Part shown: in pieces, positions 1 to 6,445 of the stretch
Position numbering within the stretch: position 1 is the first letter of the stretch
Layout of the letters: every line of letters starts with the position of its first letter
NCBI GenBank assembly: GCA_949840475.1
Contig: CATKXA010000036.1
Coordinates: 1 to 8,986, forward strand
DNA: 8,986 bases
Source: an uncultured Thermoanaerobacterales bacterium
GTDB lineage: Bacteria; Bacillota; Clostridia; Christensenellales; UBA1242
Direction of reading: 5' to 3'
Notes under the pieces: generated by a model
The model's input: only the letters and a program-made list of their open reading frames with translations
Told to the model about the DNA's origin: nothing
The model's database searches: none
Made by a program: the position numbers and the translations under genes

Positions 1-45
1 TTTTGTAGTCACTTATTTTCATAATTCATTTAAAAATCAAACAAA

Positions 46-522
46 TTATTTATTTATTAATTTTATATGCCCTATATCTATCCATTTAGCTAATATATCC
101 GCTCGCTTTTTGTCCCTATATACATACGCCATATCTATACATATTTCATCATCATTTTCACAAGCATAGTCTACCCAGAGACATTCCCCTTCACATTCAC
201 ATGGTTCGCCAAATTCTATTTTAGTCACCACTTGATAATCCTCTTCAAATTTTTTAAACTTTTTACCTTGATATGTAAATTGCTTTGGGAATTTTTCGCC
301 TTTATAAAAATCATTTACTATCTTTCCTAAAAATATTGACTTTCTATCAGCATTGATGACAAGTATATTTTCATCACTCAACACAAATTTTGTATATTTT
401 AGCTCAGTGTTTTTTATGTTTGCATAATGAGTTTTTGTCTTGACATTATATTGTTTGTTGTCAATCACAATTACACTATCTTTTTTTATTGATTTAATTA
501 AATTTAAATGTACATTTTCCAT
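46..522 (-). CDS. Hypothetical protein, weakly DUF4178-like, 158 aa
   Basis: I do not recognise this gene with certainty. The product is soluble, with no signal peptide and no membrane segment. It alternates short beta-like stretches (DSVIVIDNKQYNV near the N-terminus, then KYTKFVLSDENILVINA) and ends in an acidic region followed by KWIDIGHIKL. The order (basic beta start, a KFVLSDE strand, a central YQGKKFKKFEEDY segment and a WVDY...Y...G/W...I end) recalls the DUF4178 family by eye, but key identities are few. An acidic cysteine cluster, CECEGEC, lies at about residues 108-114 and could bind a metal. The ATG at 522 is preceded by a modest AGAGG site (529-533). It is a single-gene unit, separated from the upstream DUF11 gene by a terminator. 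None of the usual DUF4178 partners is visible. Being a real gene is likely; the family call is weak. Confidence 0.75.
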   Translation of the reverse strand: MENVHLNLIKSIKKDSVIVIDNKQYNVKTKTHYANIKNTELKYTKFVLSDENILVINADRKSIFLGKIVNDFYKGEKFPKQFTYQGKKFKKFEEDYQVVTKIEFGEPCECEGECLWVDYACENDDEICIDMAYVYRDKKRADILAKWIDIGHIKLINK

Positions 523-539
523 AATCAGCCTCTAATATT

Positions 540-579
540 ATTTTAGCATAAGTTATATCATTATTCAAATATTTGTAAA
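540..579 (-). promoter_or_regulatory. Candidate promoter(s) of the 158-aa gene
   Basis: Two overlapping sigma-A-like promoters can be read on the minus strand. One is TTTACA (574-579), a 16-bp spacer and TATAAC (552-557). The other is TTGAAT (563-568), a 17-bp spacer and TAAAAT (540-545). The first is more plausible, because the second would start transcription almost on top of the ribosome binding site (529-533). The region is AT-rich, so chance matches are possible. Confidence 0.4.
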
Positions 580-590
580 GATAATCTATA

Positions 591-621
591 CAAAAAAGCT
601 CAAGCGTAAATCTTGAGCTTT
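591..621 (-). terminator. Rho-independent terminator after the DUF11 gene
   Basis: A perfect 10-bp stem, AAAGCTCAAG read on the minus strand, has a 7-nt loop (605-611) and is followed on the minus strand by a run of six T (592-597). It lies 22 bp past the stop codon of the DUF11 gene and before the promoter of the next gene, so it separates the two transcription units. Confidence 0.85.
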
Positions 622-642
622 ATAAATATATATTTATAAACT

Positions 643-1461
643 TTAAAAATGTCCATTAATAGTAATTAAGGTGCTACCATGGCTTGGAACATAAATAGGC
701 GAACCAGCTGCTGTAACAATAGCGAGTAAGTTACCTGAACTTAAAGTATAGTCACTACTAGTTAGTGTTACTGGACTGCTAGACCCCTCCTTTGATGTGA
801 TAGAATTTAGTACGAAACCATTTGGTAATTGGTCTGCAACGCCAGCAAGTTGATAAATATCATCACTAGGGTTAGTAAAGGTTAATCTATAATCAAAGTT
901 CTGTCCTGGTTGAACGTTAGTCAAACTAGCAGTTTTAGTCATAGTTAAACTTGTATTAATTCTTCTAGTGATAGTGCTACTAGCGTTACCAGTAATCGTT
1001 CCAGTGCTTGTATAACCAATACCTTGAACCTGATTAGTAATACTTGTAACAGTTGAAGGCAAATTGAAAATAACTTGACATTTGTAAACTAATGTAATAG
1101 TTTGACCAATATTTAATTGTTGAAGAGTAAATGTTAGTGGGTTTGTAGCAACGGGATTAACCGCATATGAAGAACCGTTTGCAGTAACTCTGCCACTGCC
1201 AACAACATAGGCTAAATTGCCACCACCAAGATTATCTATGATACGAACACCAGACAAGTAAGTAGTAGAGTTGTTAGTAATCTTAACACTATAATTAATA
1301 ATGTCGCCTGCAACAAACTGAGTTGGGGCAGCAATTTTAACAAGATCTAATCTTCCTGCTGCTTGTAATGTAATTTCATTTACATTACTTTCAGCCGTAG
1401 TAGTTTCACTTTCACCTAAAATATGGTATTCACAAGTTGCTTGATTAGTAATAGTTGCCAT
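643..1461 (-). CDS. DUF11-repeat protein without signal peptide, 272 aa
   Basis: The protein contains two DUF11-type immunoglobulin-like beta-sandwich repeats, at about residues 38-150 and 171-272. Each has the family pattern of a G-D/Q-x-x-x-Y strand, a T-N-x-S/P turn and a V/I-x-D-x-L strand (AGDIINYSVKITNNS and IIDNLGG in the first; PGQNFDYRLTFTNPSD and VADQLPNG in the second). It ends in the typical STLITINGHF strand. I chose the ATG at 1461 because AAGGAGG lies at 1473-1479; an in-frame ATG at 1515 would add 18 residues but has no such site. The start (MATITNQATCEY) recalls other clostridial DUF11 proteins as I remember them. There is no Sec signal, no LPXTG and no hydrophobic anchor, so export, if it happens, must use another route. 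The Ser/Thr/Asn-rich composition fits a structural or surface role. Specific function unknown. Confidence 0.85.
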   Translation of the reverse strand: MATITNQATCEYHILGESETTTAESNVNEITLQAAGRLDLVKIAAPTQFVAGDIINYSVKITNNSTTYLSGVRIIDNLGGGNLAYVVGSGRVTANGSSYAVNPVATNPLTFTLQQLNIGQTITLVYKCQVIFNLPSTVTSITNQVQGIGYTSTGTITGNASSTITRRINTSLTMTKTASLTNVQPGQNFDYRLTFTNPSDDIYQLAGVADQLPNGFVLNSITSKEGSSSPVTLTSSDYTLSSGNLLAIVTAAGSPIYVPSHGSTLITINGHF

Positions 1462-1472
1462 ATTTAATTTTT

Positions 1473-1479
1473 CCTCCTT
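1473..1479 (-). promoter_or_regulatory. RBS that decides the DUF11 start
   Basis: AAGGAGG, a full match to the anti-Shine-Dalgarno sequence, lies 11 nt upstream of the ATG at 1461. The spacing is slightly long, but the site clearly favours this start over the upstream in-frame ATG at 1515. Confidence 0.8.
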
Positions 1480-1557
1480 GTAATATTGTGGCACAGCATG
1501 AACCTTTAAGCACATACTTTGCCTACTATATTATATTCTTTAAATTGTAATATTGTG
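1478..1557 (-). repeat. 13-bp exact direct repeat flanking the DUF11 promoter and leader
   Basis: CACAATATTACAA (minus strand) occurs at 1545-1557, over the -35 box, and again at 1478-1490, abutting the ribosome binding site. The two copies are identical, in the same orientation and 67 bp apart. They could be twin operator sites or the trace of a small duplication. The identity is certain; the role is inference. Confidence 0.6.
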
Positions 1558-1559
1558 AA
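1530..1559 (-). promoter_or_regulatory. Promoter of the DUF11 gene
   Basis: A perfect TATAAT -10 box (1530-1535) lies 18 bp from TTCACA (1554-1559), which matches 4 of 6 bases of the -35 consensus. It gives a leader of about 60 nt. Two identical 13-bp sequences, one covering the -35 box and one just upstream of the RBS, and a pair of GGCGTGCT repeats immediately upstream suggest regulated expression. Confidence 0.65.
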
Positions 1560-1562
1560 AAA

Positions 1563-1581
1563 AGCACGCCCATAGCACGCC
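1563..1581 (-). repeat. Tandem GGCGTGCT pair upstream of the DUF11 -35 box
   Basis: GGCGTGCT (minus strand) occurs at 1574-1581 and 1563-1570, with an 11-bp period, about one helical turn. The pair ends 3 bp before the -35 box and is GC-rich within an AT-rich intergenic region. That is the usual placement of an activator site, for example for an OmpR-type response regulator. The regulator is unknown. Confidence 0.45.
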
Positions 1582-1591
1582 AAAAATAGAC

Positions 1592-1623
1592 AAAAAAAAG
1601 CCCTTATGTTTAAGGGCTTTTTT
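1592..1623 (-). terminator. Terminator of tRNA-Arg (likely bidirectional)
   Basis: A GCCCTTA / TAAGGGC stem (1600-1606 with 1611-1617) has a 4-nt loop and is flanked by A and T runs on both sides. On the minus strand it is followed by eight T. It begins directly after the CCA end of the tRNA. Confidence 0.9.
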
Positions 1624-1624
1624 A

Positions 1625-1700
1625 TGGTGCAACCGAGATGATTCGAACATCCGACCTATCGCTTAGGAGGCGATTGCTCTTCCTGCTGAGCTACGGCTGC
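1625..1700 (-). tRNA. tRNA-Arg, anticodon CCT
   Basis: A full cloverleaf of 76 nt can be folded. The acceptor stem GCAGCCG pairs with CGGTTGC (one G-U pair), the D-arm is GCTC/GAGC, and the anticodon stem ATCGC/GCGAT encloses loop CTCCTAA, giving anticodon CCT. The variable loop is AGGTC. The T-arm is GGATG/CATCT around TTCGAAT. The discriminator is A and the CCA end is encoded. It decodes AGG arginine codons. It has its own promoter and terminator, so it is transcribed alone. Confidence 0.96.
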
Positions 1701-1705
1701 ATACC

Positions 1706-1753
1706 AAATAGTTTATCACATATTTATAAGTTTTTCAATGTAATAAACTATTT
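1706..1753 (-). promoter_or_regulatory. tRNA-Arg promoter with an 11-bp inverted repeat around it
   Basis: On the minus strand TTGAAA (1733-1738), a 17-bp spacer and TAAACT (1710-1715) form a sigma-A-like promoter 9 bp before the mature tRNA 5' end. An exact 11-bp inverted repeat, AAATAGTTTAT at 1706-1716 and ATAAACTATTT at 1743-1753, brackets it, with the inner arm covering the -10 box. The promoter is well supported; a function for the repeat is speculative. Confidence 0.65.
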
Positions 1754-1823
1754 ATTTTTGTGATTATTATTTATTTGAGTCACGACTGTTAAAGATACAA
1801 AAAACGCAAAATTTATGATTTTG

Positions 1824-1862
1824 TTTTTAAATAATGGCAAATATTTTGCCATTATTTAAAAA
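1824..1862. terminator. Long AT-rich hairpin, probable terminator of the rel-HD-gltX operon
   Basis: A perfect 18-bp stem (1824-1841 with 1845-1862) has a 3-nt loop and a GGCAAA/TTTGCC core. It starts 34 bp past the gltX stop codon. The A/T flanks lie within the stem, so it works on paper in either direction, but no separate pure T run follows. Only AT-rich DNA is seen between here and the tRNA promoter. Confidence 0.6.
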
Positions 1863-1896
1863 TTACTGCGAAAAATGGCTTAGAAACTACCAAATA

Positions 1897-3561
1897 TTAA
1901 AGCTTATCATAAACAAAGTTTAGACGAGATAAAACCTCTTCTTCCCCAAGTGTTTGCATTATGCTGTAAAGGTCTGGGGTTTTATTTTTACCACAAAGTG
2001 CTACTCTTAATATACTGCATGCATCTGCAACATTTCCAGCAAAACTTTGCGGGTTTGCTTTGTAGGCTTTATTGTCTACAGCAAAGCCGCATGCATTTGC
2101 GACCTCTTTAACATTTGCAAACCACTCATCTTTAGACACATTCAAATTTAAACTTTCAGCGTATTTTTTAATAAACATTTTTAATGTTTGAGCCTTAAAC
2201 TTTGCATCAAAATTTAGAAGTGATTCTTTGTTTAATAATTCGTTAAAAAAGTATGCATATAACGACTTAATGTCTTGATAGGTACCAATATCTTTTCTCG
2301 GTCTTTCAACTTCCCTATCAATATTTAGGGCATTGATTGCAAGAGTTTTATTTTTTTGTAAAACTAATGCAAAATCTTTATCATACTTTTGTGCCCAGTC
2401 TTTTGCTTCTAAGAATAATACTTCAGCTTTTTTATAAGCAATGATATTCTTGCTAATATCAGTAAGCTTAACTAAATCAAACATTGGGCTACTAGTACCC
2501 ATTCTTTCAACAGAGAACGGAAACTCAAATATATTCAAAGTTGAGTTTGCTTTACGCCAATCTTCAAAGTTCGAGTTTGCTAGCGTTAAAACATATTCAA
2601 GCACAGCTTCTTTTGGATAACCCATTTTATCAAAGTACTCAATGTTAAATTCCGGGTCAAGCCTTTTGGAAAACTTACGCTTATTACCAGTTTTTTCATC
2701 AATCTTGCAAAGAACTGCTGTATGAAGATAACTGATTACAGGAATATTCAAAGCCTCACAAATTTCTGCGTGAAGCGGTGCTGACGGATACCATTCCTCT
2801 CCACGAACAACAACAGTTGTACCCATTAAATAATCATCTATAGGATGAGCAAAGTGATAAGGTGGTATGCCGTCTTTTTTAATAAGTACAGCATCTCTTA
2901 AGTTGGCTGGTATTTCCCTATCTCCACGAACCCTATCATGGATAACAACTTTGTCGTCTTGATTATTTAGGCTCTTAAGCCTTAGTGCAAAAGCTTTACC
3001 CTCGTCAATGTAATCTTTTATTTTTTCAATGCTAAGCTCACGACATTTATCGTGGTCTAAAAGCGTAGCTGTTTGCTCGAGTTGCTTCTCTCGATTTTCC
3101 AAAACATCTTCCTTGCCCTCAGTTGCATCACAAAAACAAGGATAAGCTCTTCCCTCTTCAACAAGCCTTTTACCAAAAGCCTTGTAAATTTCAAGCCTTT
3201 CACTTTGACGATATGGACCATATTCCCCTAACTCGCCATTAGGACTCCAGCCCTCATCAGGTACAAAACCATACTCGCTAATCTTGTCATAAGCGAATTT
3301 GTCAGCCCCCGCCACCTCACGCTTTTTATCAGTATCCTCTACTCTATAGTAAAAGACGCCCTTATTTTGTTTTGCCAAAAACTTATTGATGACGCATTGA
3401 AAAAAGTGACCAAGATGCAAAAAACCAGTTGGGCTAGGAGCGAAACGAGTTACCTCTTGGCTCTTTTCAAGCTTTCTTGATGGATACATTTTTAATATTT
3501 GCTCAACTGTATATTTGTTGTTTGGATATAATAACTCTGCAAGTTTTTTGTTATCACTCAT
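1897..3561 (-). CDS. gltX: Glutamate--tRNA ligase (GluRS), 554 aa
   Basis: This cytoplasmic enzyme charges tRNA-Glu with glutamate using ATP. It is a class I synthetase. The N-terminal extension (residues 1-38) precedes RFAPSPTGFLHLGH, with the HIGH-type motif HLGH at 49-52. Next come YYRVEDTDKKREV (71-83), the GPYRQSERLEIY region (115-126), CFC at 142-144, and the KMSKS equivalent KFSKR at 296-300. The C-terminal third is the helical anticodon-binding part. At 554 aa it is longer than the roughly 470-490 aa of common bacterial GluRS, which fits a longer clostridial subgroup with this N-terminal extension. I chose the ATG at 3561 because AGGAGA lies 5 nt upstream; the in-frame ATG at 3585 lies inside the HD gene without a site. 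Its start overlaps the HD gene end by 8 nt (ATGAGTGA), so translation is probably coupled. Glutamyl-queuosine synthetase is excluded by the full anticodon-binding region. Confidence 0.95.
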   Translation of the reverse strand: MSDNKKLAELLYPNNKYTVEQILKMYPSRKLEKSQEVTRFAPSPTGFLHLGHFFQCVINKFLAKQNKGVFYYRVEDTDKKREVAGADKFAYDKISEYGFVPDEGWSPNGELGEYGPYRQSERLEIYKAFGKRLVEEGRAYPCFCDATEGKEDVLENREKQLEQTATLLDHDKCRELSIEKIKDYIDEGKAFALRLKSLNNQDDKVVIHDRVRGDREIPANLRDAVLIKKDGIPPYHFAHPIDDYLMGTTVVVRGEEWYPSAPLHAEICEALNIPVISYLHTAVLCKIDEKTGNKRKFSKRLDPEFNIEYFDKMGYPKEAVLEYVLTLANSNFEDWRKANSTLNIFEFPFSVERMGTSSPMFDLVKLTDISKNIIAYKKAEVLFLEAKDWAQKYDKDFALVLQKNKTLAINALNIDREVERPRKDIGTYQDIKSLYAYFFNELLNKESLLNFDAKFKAQTLKMFIKKYAESLNLNVSKDEWFANVKEVANACGFAVDNKAYKANPQSFAGNVADACSILRVALCGKNKTPDLYSIMQTLGEEEVLSRLNFVYDKL

Positions 3562-4147
3562 TGTCTTCTCCTGTTGTTTCGTCAATATATGTTGCCATTA
3601 AGTCAGCAATGTGCATTAGCACTGCCAATGGATATTTTGTATACGCCTCTTTATAAGCATAACTTCCGCCTCTAACACGTTCATCAAAGCCCCCAGTGTG
3701 CCAGTTGATAGCAATAGCCTCTTCACGAGTCAGCCTTAAGTAACCGTTAATAATATACACGCTCTTTTCGCCATGCCCATAAGGAAGCATGTCTTCAACT
3801 ACGTAGTAAGGCTTTTCAACCCATACACCATTCTCTTTTACATTCCTAGTTGACTTTTTATAAAAGTAGCATTTACAAACATCGTGAAAAAGAGCACATA
3901 TCGTAACAGTTTCTAGATTGAAATCATCGCCATACTCTTCAGTGGCTAGCCTTACAAACCTATCATAAACATTGAGCGAATGCTGACAAAGCCCACCCTC
4001 AACACAAAGATGAAACTTTGTAGAGCAAGGTGCAACAAAGAAATCTGACCCCTCTAAAAATTTTAGTAAGTCTTCAATGCCTTCTCTTTTAATATTTTCG
4101 CGAGCAATTCTTAAAAATTCCTCTTTGTTTTCTTCTATATTAATCAT
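3554..4147 (-). CDS. HD-domain phosphohydrolase-like protein, 197 aa
   Basis: This is an HD-superfamily protein, a metal-dependent phosphohydrolase family acting on nucleotides or nucleic acids. The metal ligands can be read in order: H56 (CQHSLNVYD), H88-D89 (ALFHDVCK), H125 (YGHGEKS), H150 (NWHTGG) and D182 (HIADLMATYID). The pair of additional histidines between HD and the last Asp fits the form with five or six ligands that can bind two metals. The C-terminal sequence resembles HD proteins found near phage or exoribonuclease (YhaM-type) HD domains, but no OB-fold is attached. It lies 12 nt after rel; its RBS AAAGGA (4156-4161) overlaps the rel stop codon, and its end overlaps gltX by 8 nt. 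The substrate is unknown. Placement between a (p)ppGpp enzyme and a tRNA synthetase suggests nucleotide or RNA turnover, which is inference. Confidence 0.85.
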   Translation of the reverse strand: MINIEENKEEFLRIARENIKREGIEDLLKFLEGSDFFVAPCSTKFHLCVEGGLCQHSLNVYDRFVRLATEEYGDDFNLETVTICALFHDVCKCYFYKKSTRNVKENGVWVEKPYYVVEDMLPYGHGEKSVYIINGYLRLTREEAIAINWHTGGFDERVRGGSYAYKEAYTKYPLAVLMHIADLMATYIDETTGEDNE

Positions 4148-4159
4148 TGTCTTTTTCCT

Positions 4160-6307
4160 TTATCTGTAAACATCATAAATGTTATGCATCGCCCTGACTT
4201 TATTAATAACTTCCATAAGCTGTTTTCGCGAACTTATTTTAATGCCCACGTTTAAAACGATGTCTTCCCCTAATTTAGAGCCCTCTGTTAAAATGTAGCA
4301 TATCTCTGTTTTGCTTTCAGATATCTTTGCAGATAATGCACTCGAAATACCACCAACATTCTTGGCAACAACTTTAAATGAAGCCTCATATAGGCTGCTT
4401 TCACTGTTTTTGCTCCAGTTGGTTTCAATAAGCCTGTCTGACTCCAATGCCATAATACATGGACAACTCTTTCTGTGGATAGTTACACCCTTACCGCGTG
4501 ATACATAGCCAATAATTTCATCGCCAGGTATTGGGTTACAGCATTTAGCAAACTTTTTCAAAAGGTCGCTATGCCCACCAATAACAACACCATTGTTGTG
4601 CTTTGCAGCTTTGGCATACTTTTGAGCCTTGTCTGCCTTTTCATTAAGCTTAATTTTCGCAACAAATTTACTTAAAACTTGTGCTGACGTCAATCCGCCA
4701 TAGCCAACAACAGCGTACATTTCTTCAATGCTAGATAGTTTATAACGCTGCATGGTTTCATTTAGAGTTTCTTTGTCTTCAAAAAGCTTAGCAAGCGTGA
4801 AGCCGTATCTTTTCGCATAGTTTTCCAAAATGTCTTTACCAATCTTGATGTTTTCTTCTCTATGCTCTTTTTTAAAGTAAGCCCTTATCTTAGACATCGC
4901 CTCTCGACTTTTTACCTTCTTGAGCCAGTCCCTTGATGGTCCCTTTGATGCTGAAGAAGTGATAATCTCAACAACGTCCCCTGTTTCAAGCTGCGTAGTT
5001 AGGTTTACCATTTTGCCATTTACTTTTGCTCCCACACACTTGTTACCGATGTTGCTGTGTATGCAGTATGCAAGGTCTATAGGCAACGCCCCTACAGGAA
5101 GCTCAACTACATTGTAGTTTGGCGTAAATACAAATATTTTTCCAGAATAGAAACCCTTTTTGATATTGTCCAAAAACTGCTCAGCGTTGTCCTCTACTTT
5201 AGAAAGCTCGCCCTCTTTTGTTATTGAACTTCTGATTGCGTTCTTGCTTGAGGAAATAGACTTTACTCCGCTCTCTTTATATATCCAGTGTGCAGCAATA
5301 CCATACTCACAAAAATTGTGCATTTGCTCTGTTCTTATTTGAATTTCAAATGGTATTTCGCCGTCCTCTGACGCAAATATGACTGTTGTGTGGAGTGACA
5401 TGTACATGTTTTCTTTTGGGCTAGCAATGTAGTCCTTAATTCTGCCCTCCATAGGCTTCCATTTATCATGTACTGCTCCAAGCATTGTGTAGCAGTCTTG
5501 CACCGACCTTACGATAATTCTATGTGCAATAATATCATACACATTTTTCTTACCCTTTTTCTGCCACTTAACAAACACGCCAAAGCTACTCTTCTTTCTG
5601 CTCTGAATACGTGCCTCTATGTTATGCTCTTTTGCTATTTTTTTAATCTGGTCAGTTATTTCATTGACTATGCTTTCACTTCTCTTATACTGCTCACTTA
5701 AAAAACTATTTACAGCTATGTAGTCCTCTGGGAATAAATATTTAAAACATAAGTCCTCTATCTGACGCTTGAATATGTTCATACCAAGCCTCTCAGCTAT
5801 TGGTGCATATAAATCCATTGTTTCTTTAGCAATTTTAACTTGCTTCTCTTTAGATTTAACATAAAGCGTTTGCAAGTTATCTAGCCTGTCTGCAAGTTTA
5901 ACAAATGCGATGCGTGCGTCGCTACCCATGGCAAGAAACATCTTTTTTAAGTTGTCGCTCTCGGTAGGGTTTTGGTAGTATGCCTTTTTTATCATGCTTA
6001 GCTTTGTTAGCCCTTGTAAAATCTTTAAGACCACTACGCCAAATTTATCTGACACCTCTTTATCGCTACAAGACGTTTCGTCCAAAACCTCATGCAACAG
6101 GCCACAGATGACAGTTTGGACATCTGCTTTAAGGTTGATTAAAATTTCTGCCACACCAAAAGAATGGACAATAGAATCTTCTCCGTTTTCTCTCTTTAAG
6201 CCTTTTAATTTACTATCTGCAAAATTATACGCTTTGATGATCTCTTCAGAACCGTCTTGCCCGTATACATTTTGCAATTCTTTGATAAATTTATCGCCTA
6301 GTACCAT
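4160..6307 (-). CDS. rel: Rel/SpoT-family (p)ppGpp synthetase with altered hydrolase motif, 715 aa
   Basis: A long RelA/SpoT homologue that makes (and in the family usually degrades) the alarmone (p)ppGpp. The domains in order are the HD hydrolase (about 25-150), synthetase (about 200-345), TGS (about 390-450), a helical linker, a zinc-finger/RIS region with C589-C590, H611 and C615, and ACT (about 640-715). Synthetase residues are intact: R237, D258 in YDII, the RxKD motif R289-D292, Y302 in NMYMSLHTTV and E321 in FEIQIRT. RxKD is the form found in bifunctional Rel rather than RelA-only enzymes. In the hydrolase domain H48, H72, D140 and N144 are present, but the near-invariant HDxxED is H72-E-V-L-D-E, so Asp/Glu are swapped at three positions. 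It is the first gene of the rel-HD-gltX operon. The ATG at 6307 has AAGGGA 8 nt upstream. Confidence 0.95.
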   Translation of the reverse strand: MVLGDKFIKELQNVYGQDGSEEIIKAYNFADSKLKGLKRENGEDSIVHSFGVAEILINLKADVQTVICGLLHEVLDETSCSDKEVSDKFGVVVLKILQGLTKLSMIKKAYYQNPTESDNLKKMFLAMGSDARIAFVKLADRLDNLQTLYVKSKEKQVKIAKETMDLYAPIAERLGMNIFKRQIEDLCFKYLFPEDYIAVNSFLSEQYKRSESIVNEITDQIKKIAKEHNIEARIQSRKKSSFGVFVKWQKKGKKNVYDIIAHRIIVRSVQDCYTMLGAVHDKWKPMEGRIKDYIASPKENMYMSLHTTVIFASEDGEIPFEIQIRTEQMHNFCEYGIAAHWIYKESGVKSISSSKNAIRSSITKEGELSKVEDNAEQFLDNIKKGFYSGKIFVFTPNYNVVELPVGALPIDLAYCIHSNIGNKCVGAKVNGKMVNLTTQLETGDVVEIITSSASKGPSRDWLKKVKSREAMSKIRAYFKKEHREENIKIGKDILENYAKRYGFTLAKLFEDKETLNETMQRYKLSSIEEMYAVVGYGGLTSAQVLSKFVAKIKLNEKADKAQKYAKAAKHNNGVVIGGHSDLLKKFAKCCNPIPGDEIIGYVSRGKGVTIHRKSCPCIMALESDRLIETNWSKNSESSLYEASFKVVAKNVGGISSALSAKISESKTEICYILTEGSKLGEDIVLNVGIKISSRKQLMEVINKVRAMHNIYDVYR

Positions 6308-6318
6308 AGTGCTTTTCC

Positions 6319-6336
6319 CTTAAAATATATTTTAAG
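6319..6336. promoter_or_regulatory. 18-bp perfect palindrome between rel promoter and start
   Basis: CTTAAAATATATTTTAAG is a perfect palindrome. It touches the -10 box of the rel promoter on one side and overlaps the AAGGGA ribosome binding site (6316-6321) on the other. It could be an operator for a dimeric repressor or an RNA hairpin that occludes the RBS. It consists mostly of A and T, so chance is not excluded. Confidence 0.5.
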
Positions 6337-6363
6337 TATAACATACAATTTAGCGTTTGGCTA
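6335..6363 (-). promoter_or_regulatory. Promoter of the rel-HD-gltX operon
   Basis: On the minus strand TATACT (6335-6340) is preceded by a 17-bp spacer and TAGCCA (6358-6363), which matches 4 of 6 -35 bases. It gives a leader of about 20 nt. No further promoter-like spacing is available inside the tightly packed operon. Confidence 0.55.
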
Positions 6364-6396
6364 TTATTTACAAATTTTTACTCACACCTTTTACAC

Positions 6397-6425
6397 TTTA
6401 CAAAAATCAATTATTTTGCTAAAAT
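6397..6425 (+). promoter_or_regulatory. Promoter of the 133-aa gene
   Basis: TTTACA (6397-6402), a 17-bp spacer and TAAAAT (6420-6425) form a good sigma-A-like promoter reading away from rel. The leader is about 14 nt and contains the RBS GGAGA. The -35 boxes of this and the rel promoter are about 35 bp apart, so both could answer to one regulator. Confidence 0.6.
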
Positions 6426-6445
6426 CTAAAACATGGAGAAAAATT

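Noticed and set aside
1501..1700. tRNA-Arg as the attachment site of an island holding the DUF11 and 158-aa genes
   Set aside because: No second copy of the tRNA-Arg 3' end and no integrase occur in the window; the DUF11 gene has its own ordinary promoter and terminator.
3554..4147. Calling the HD protein a small ppGpp hydrolase (Mesh1-like)
   Set aside because: The spacing of its His/Asp ligands and the extra histidines do not follow the Rel/Mesh1 pattern of HDxxED and ADRxxN; kept only as a general HD phosphohydrolase.
4311..6323. Plus-strand open frames opposite the rel gene (4311-4508, 4920-5117, 5160-5342, 5468-5701, 5994-6323)
   Set aside because: All lie antisense to a fully recognisable Rel protein, lack ribosome binding sites and resemble no family; they are shadows of the real reading frame.
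6308..6445. T-box or other riboswitch in front of the rel-HD-gltX operon
   Set aside because: The leader from the probable promoter is only about 20 nt, too short for a T-box, and no specifier or antiterminator structure is seen.
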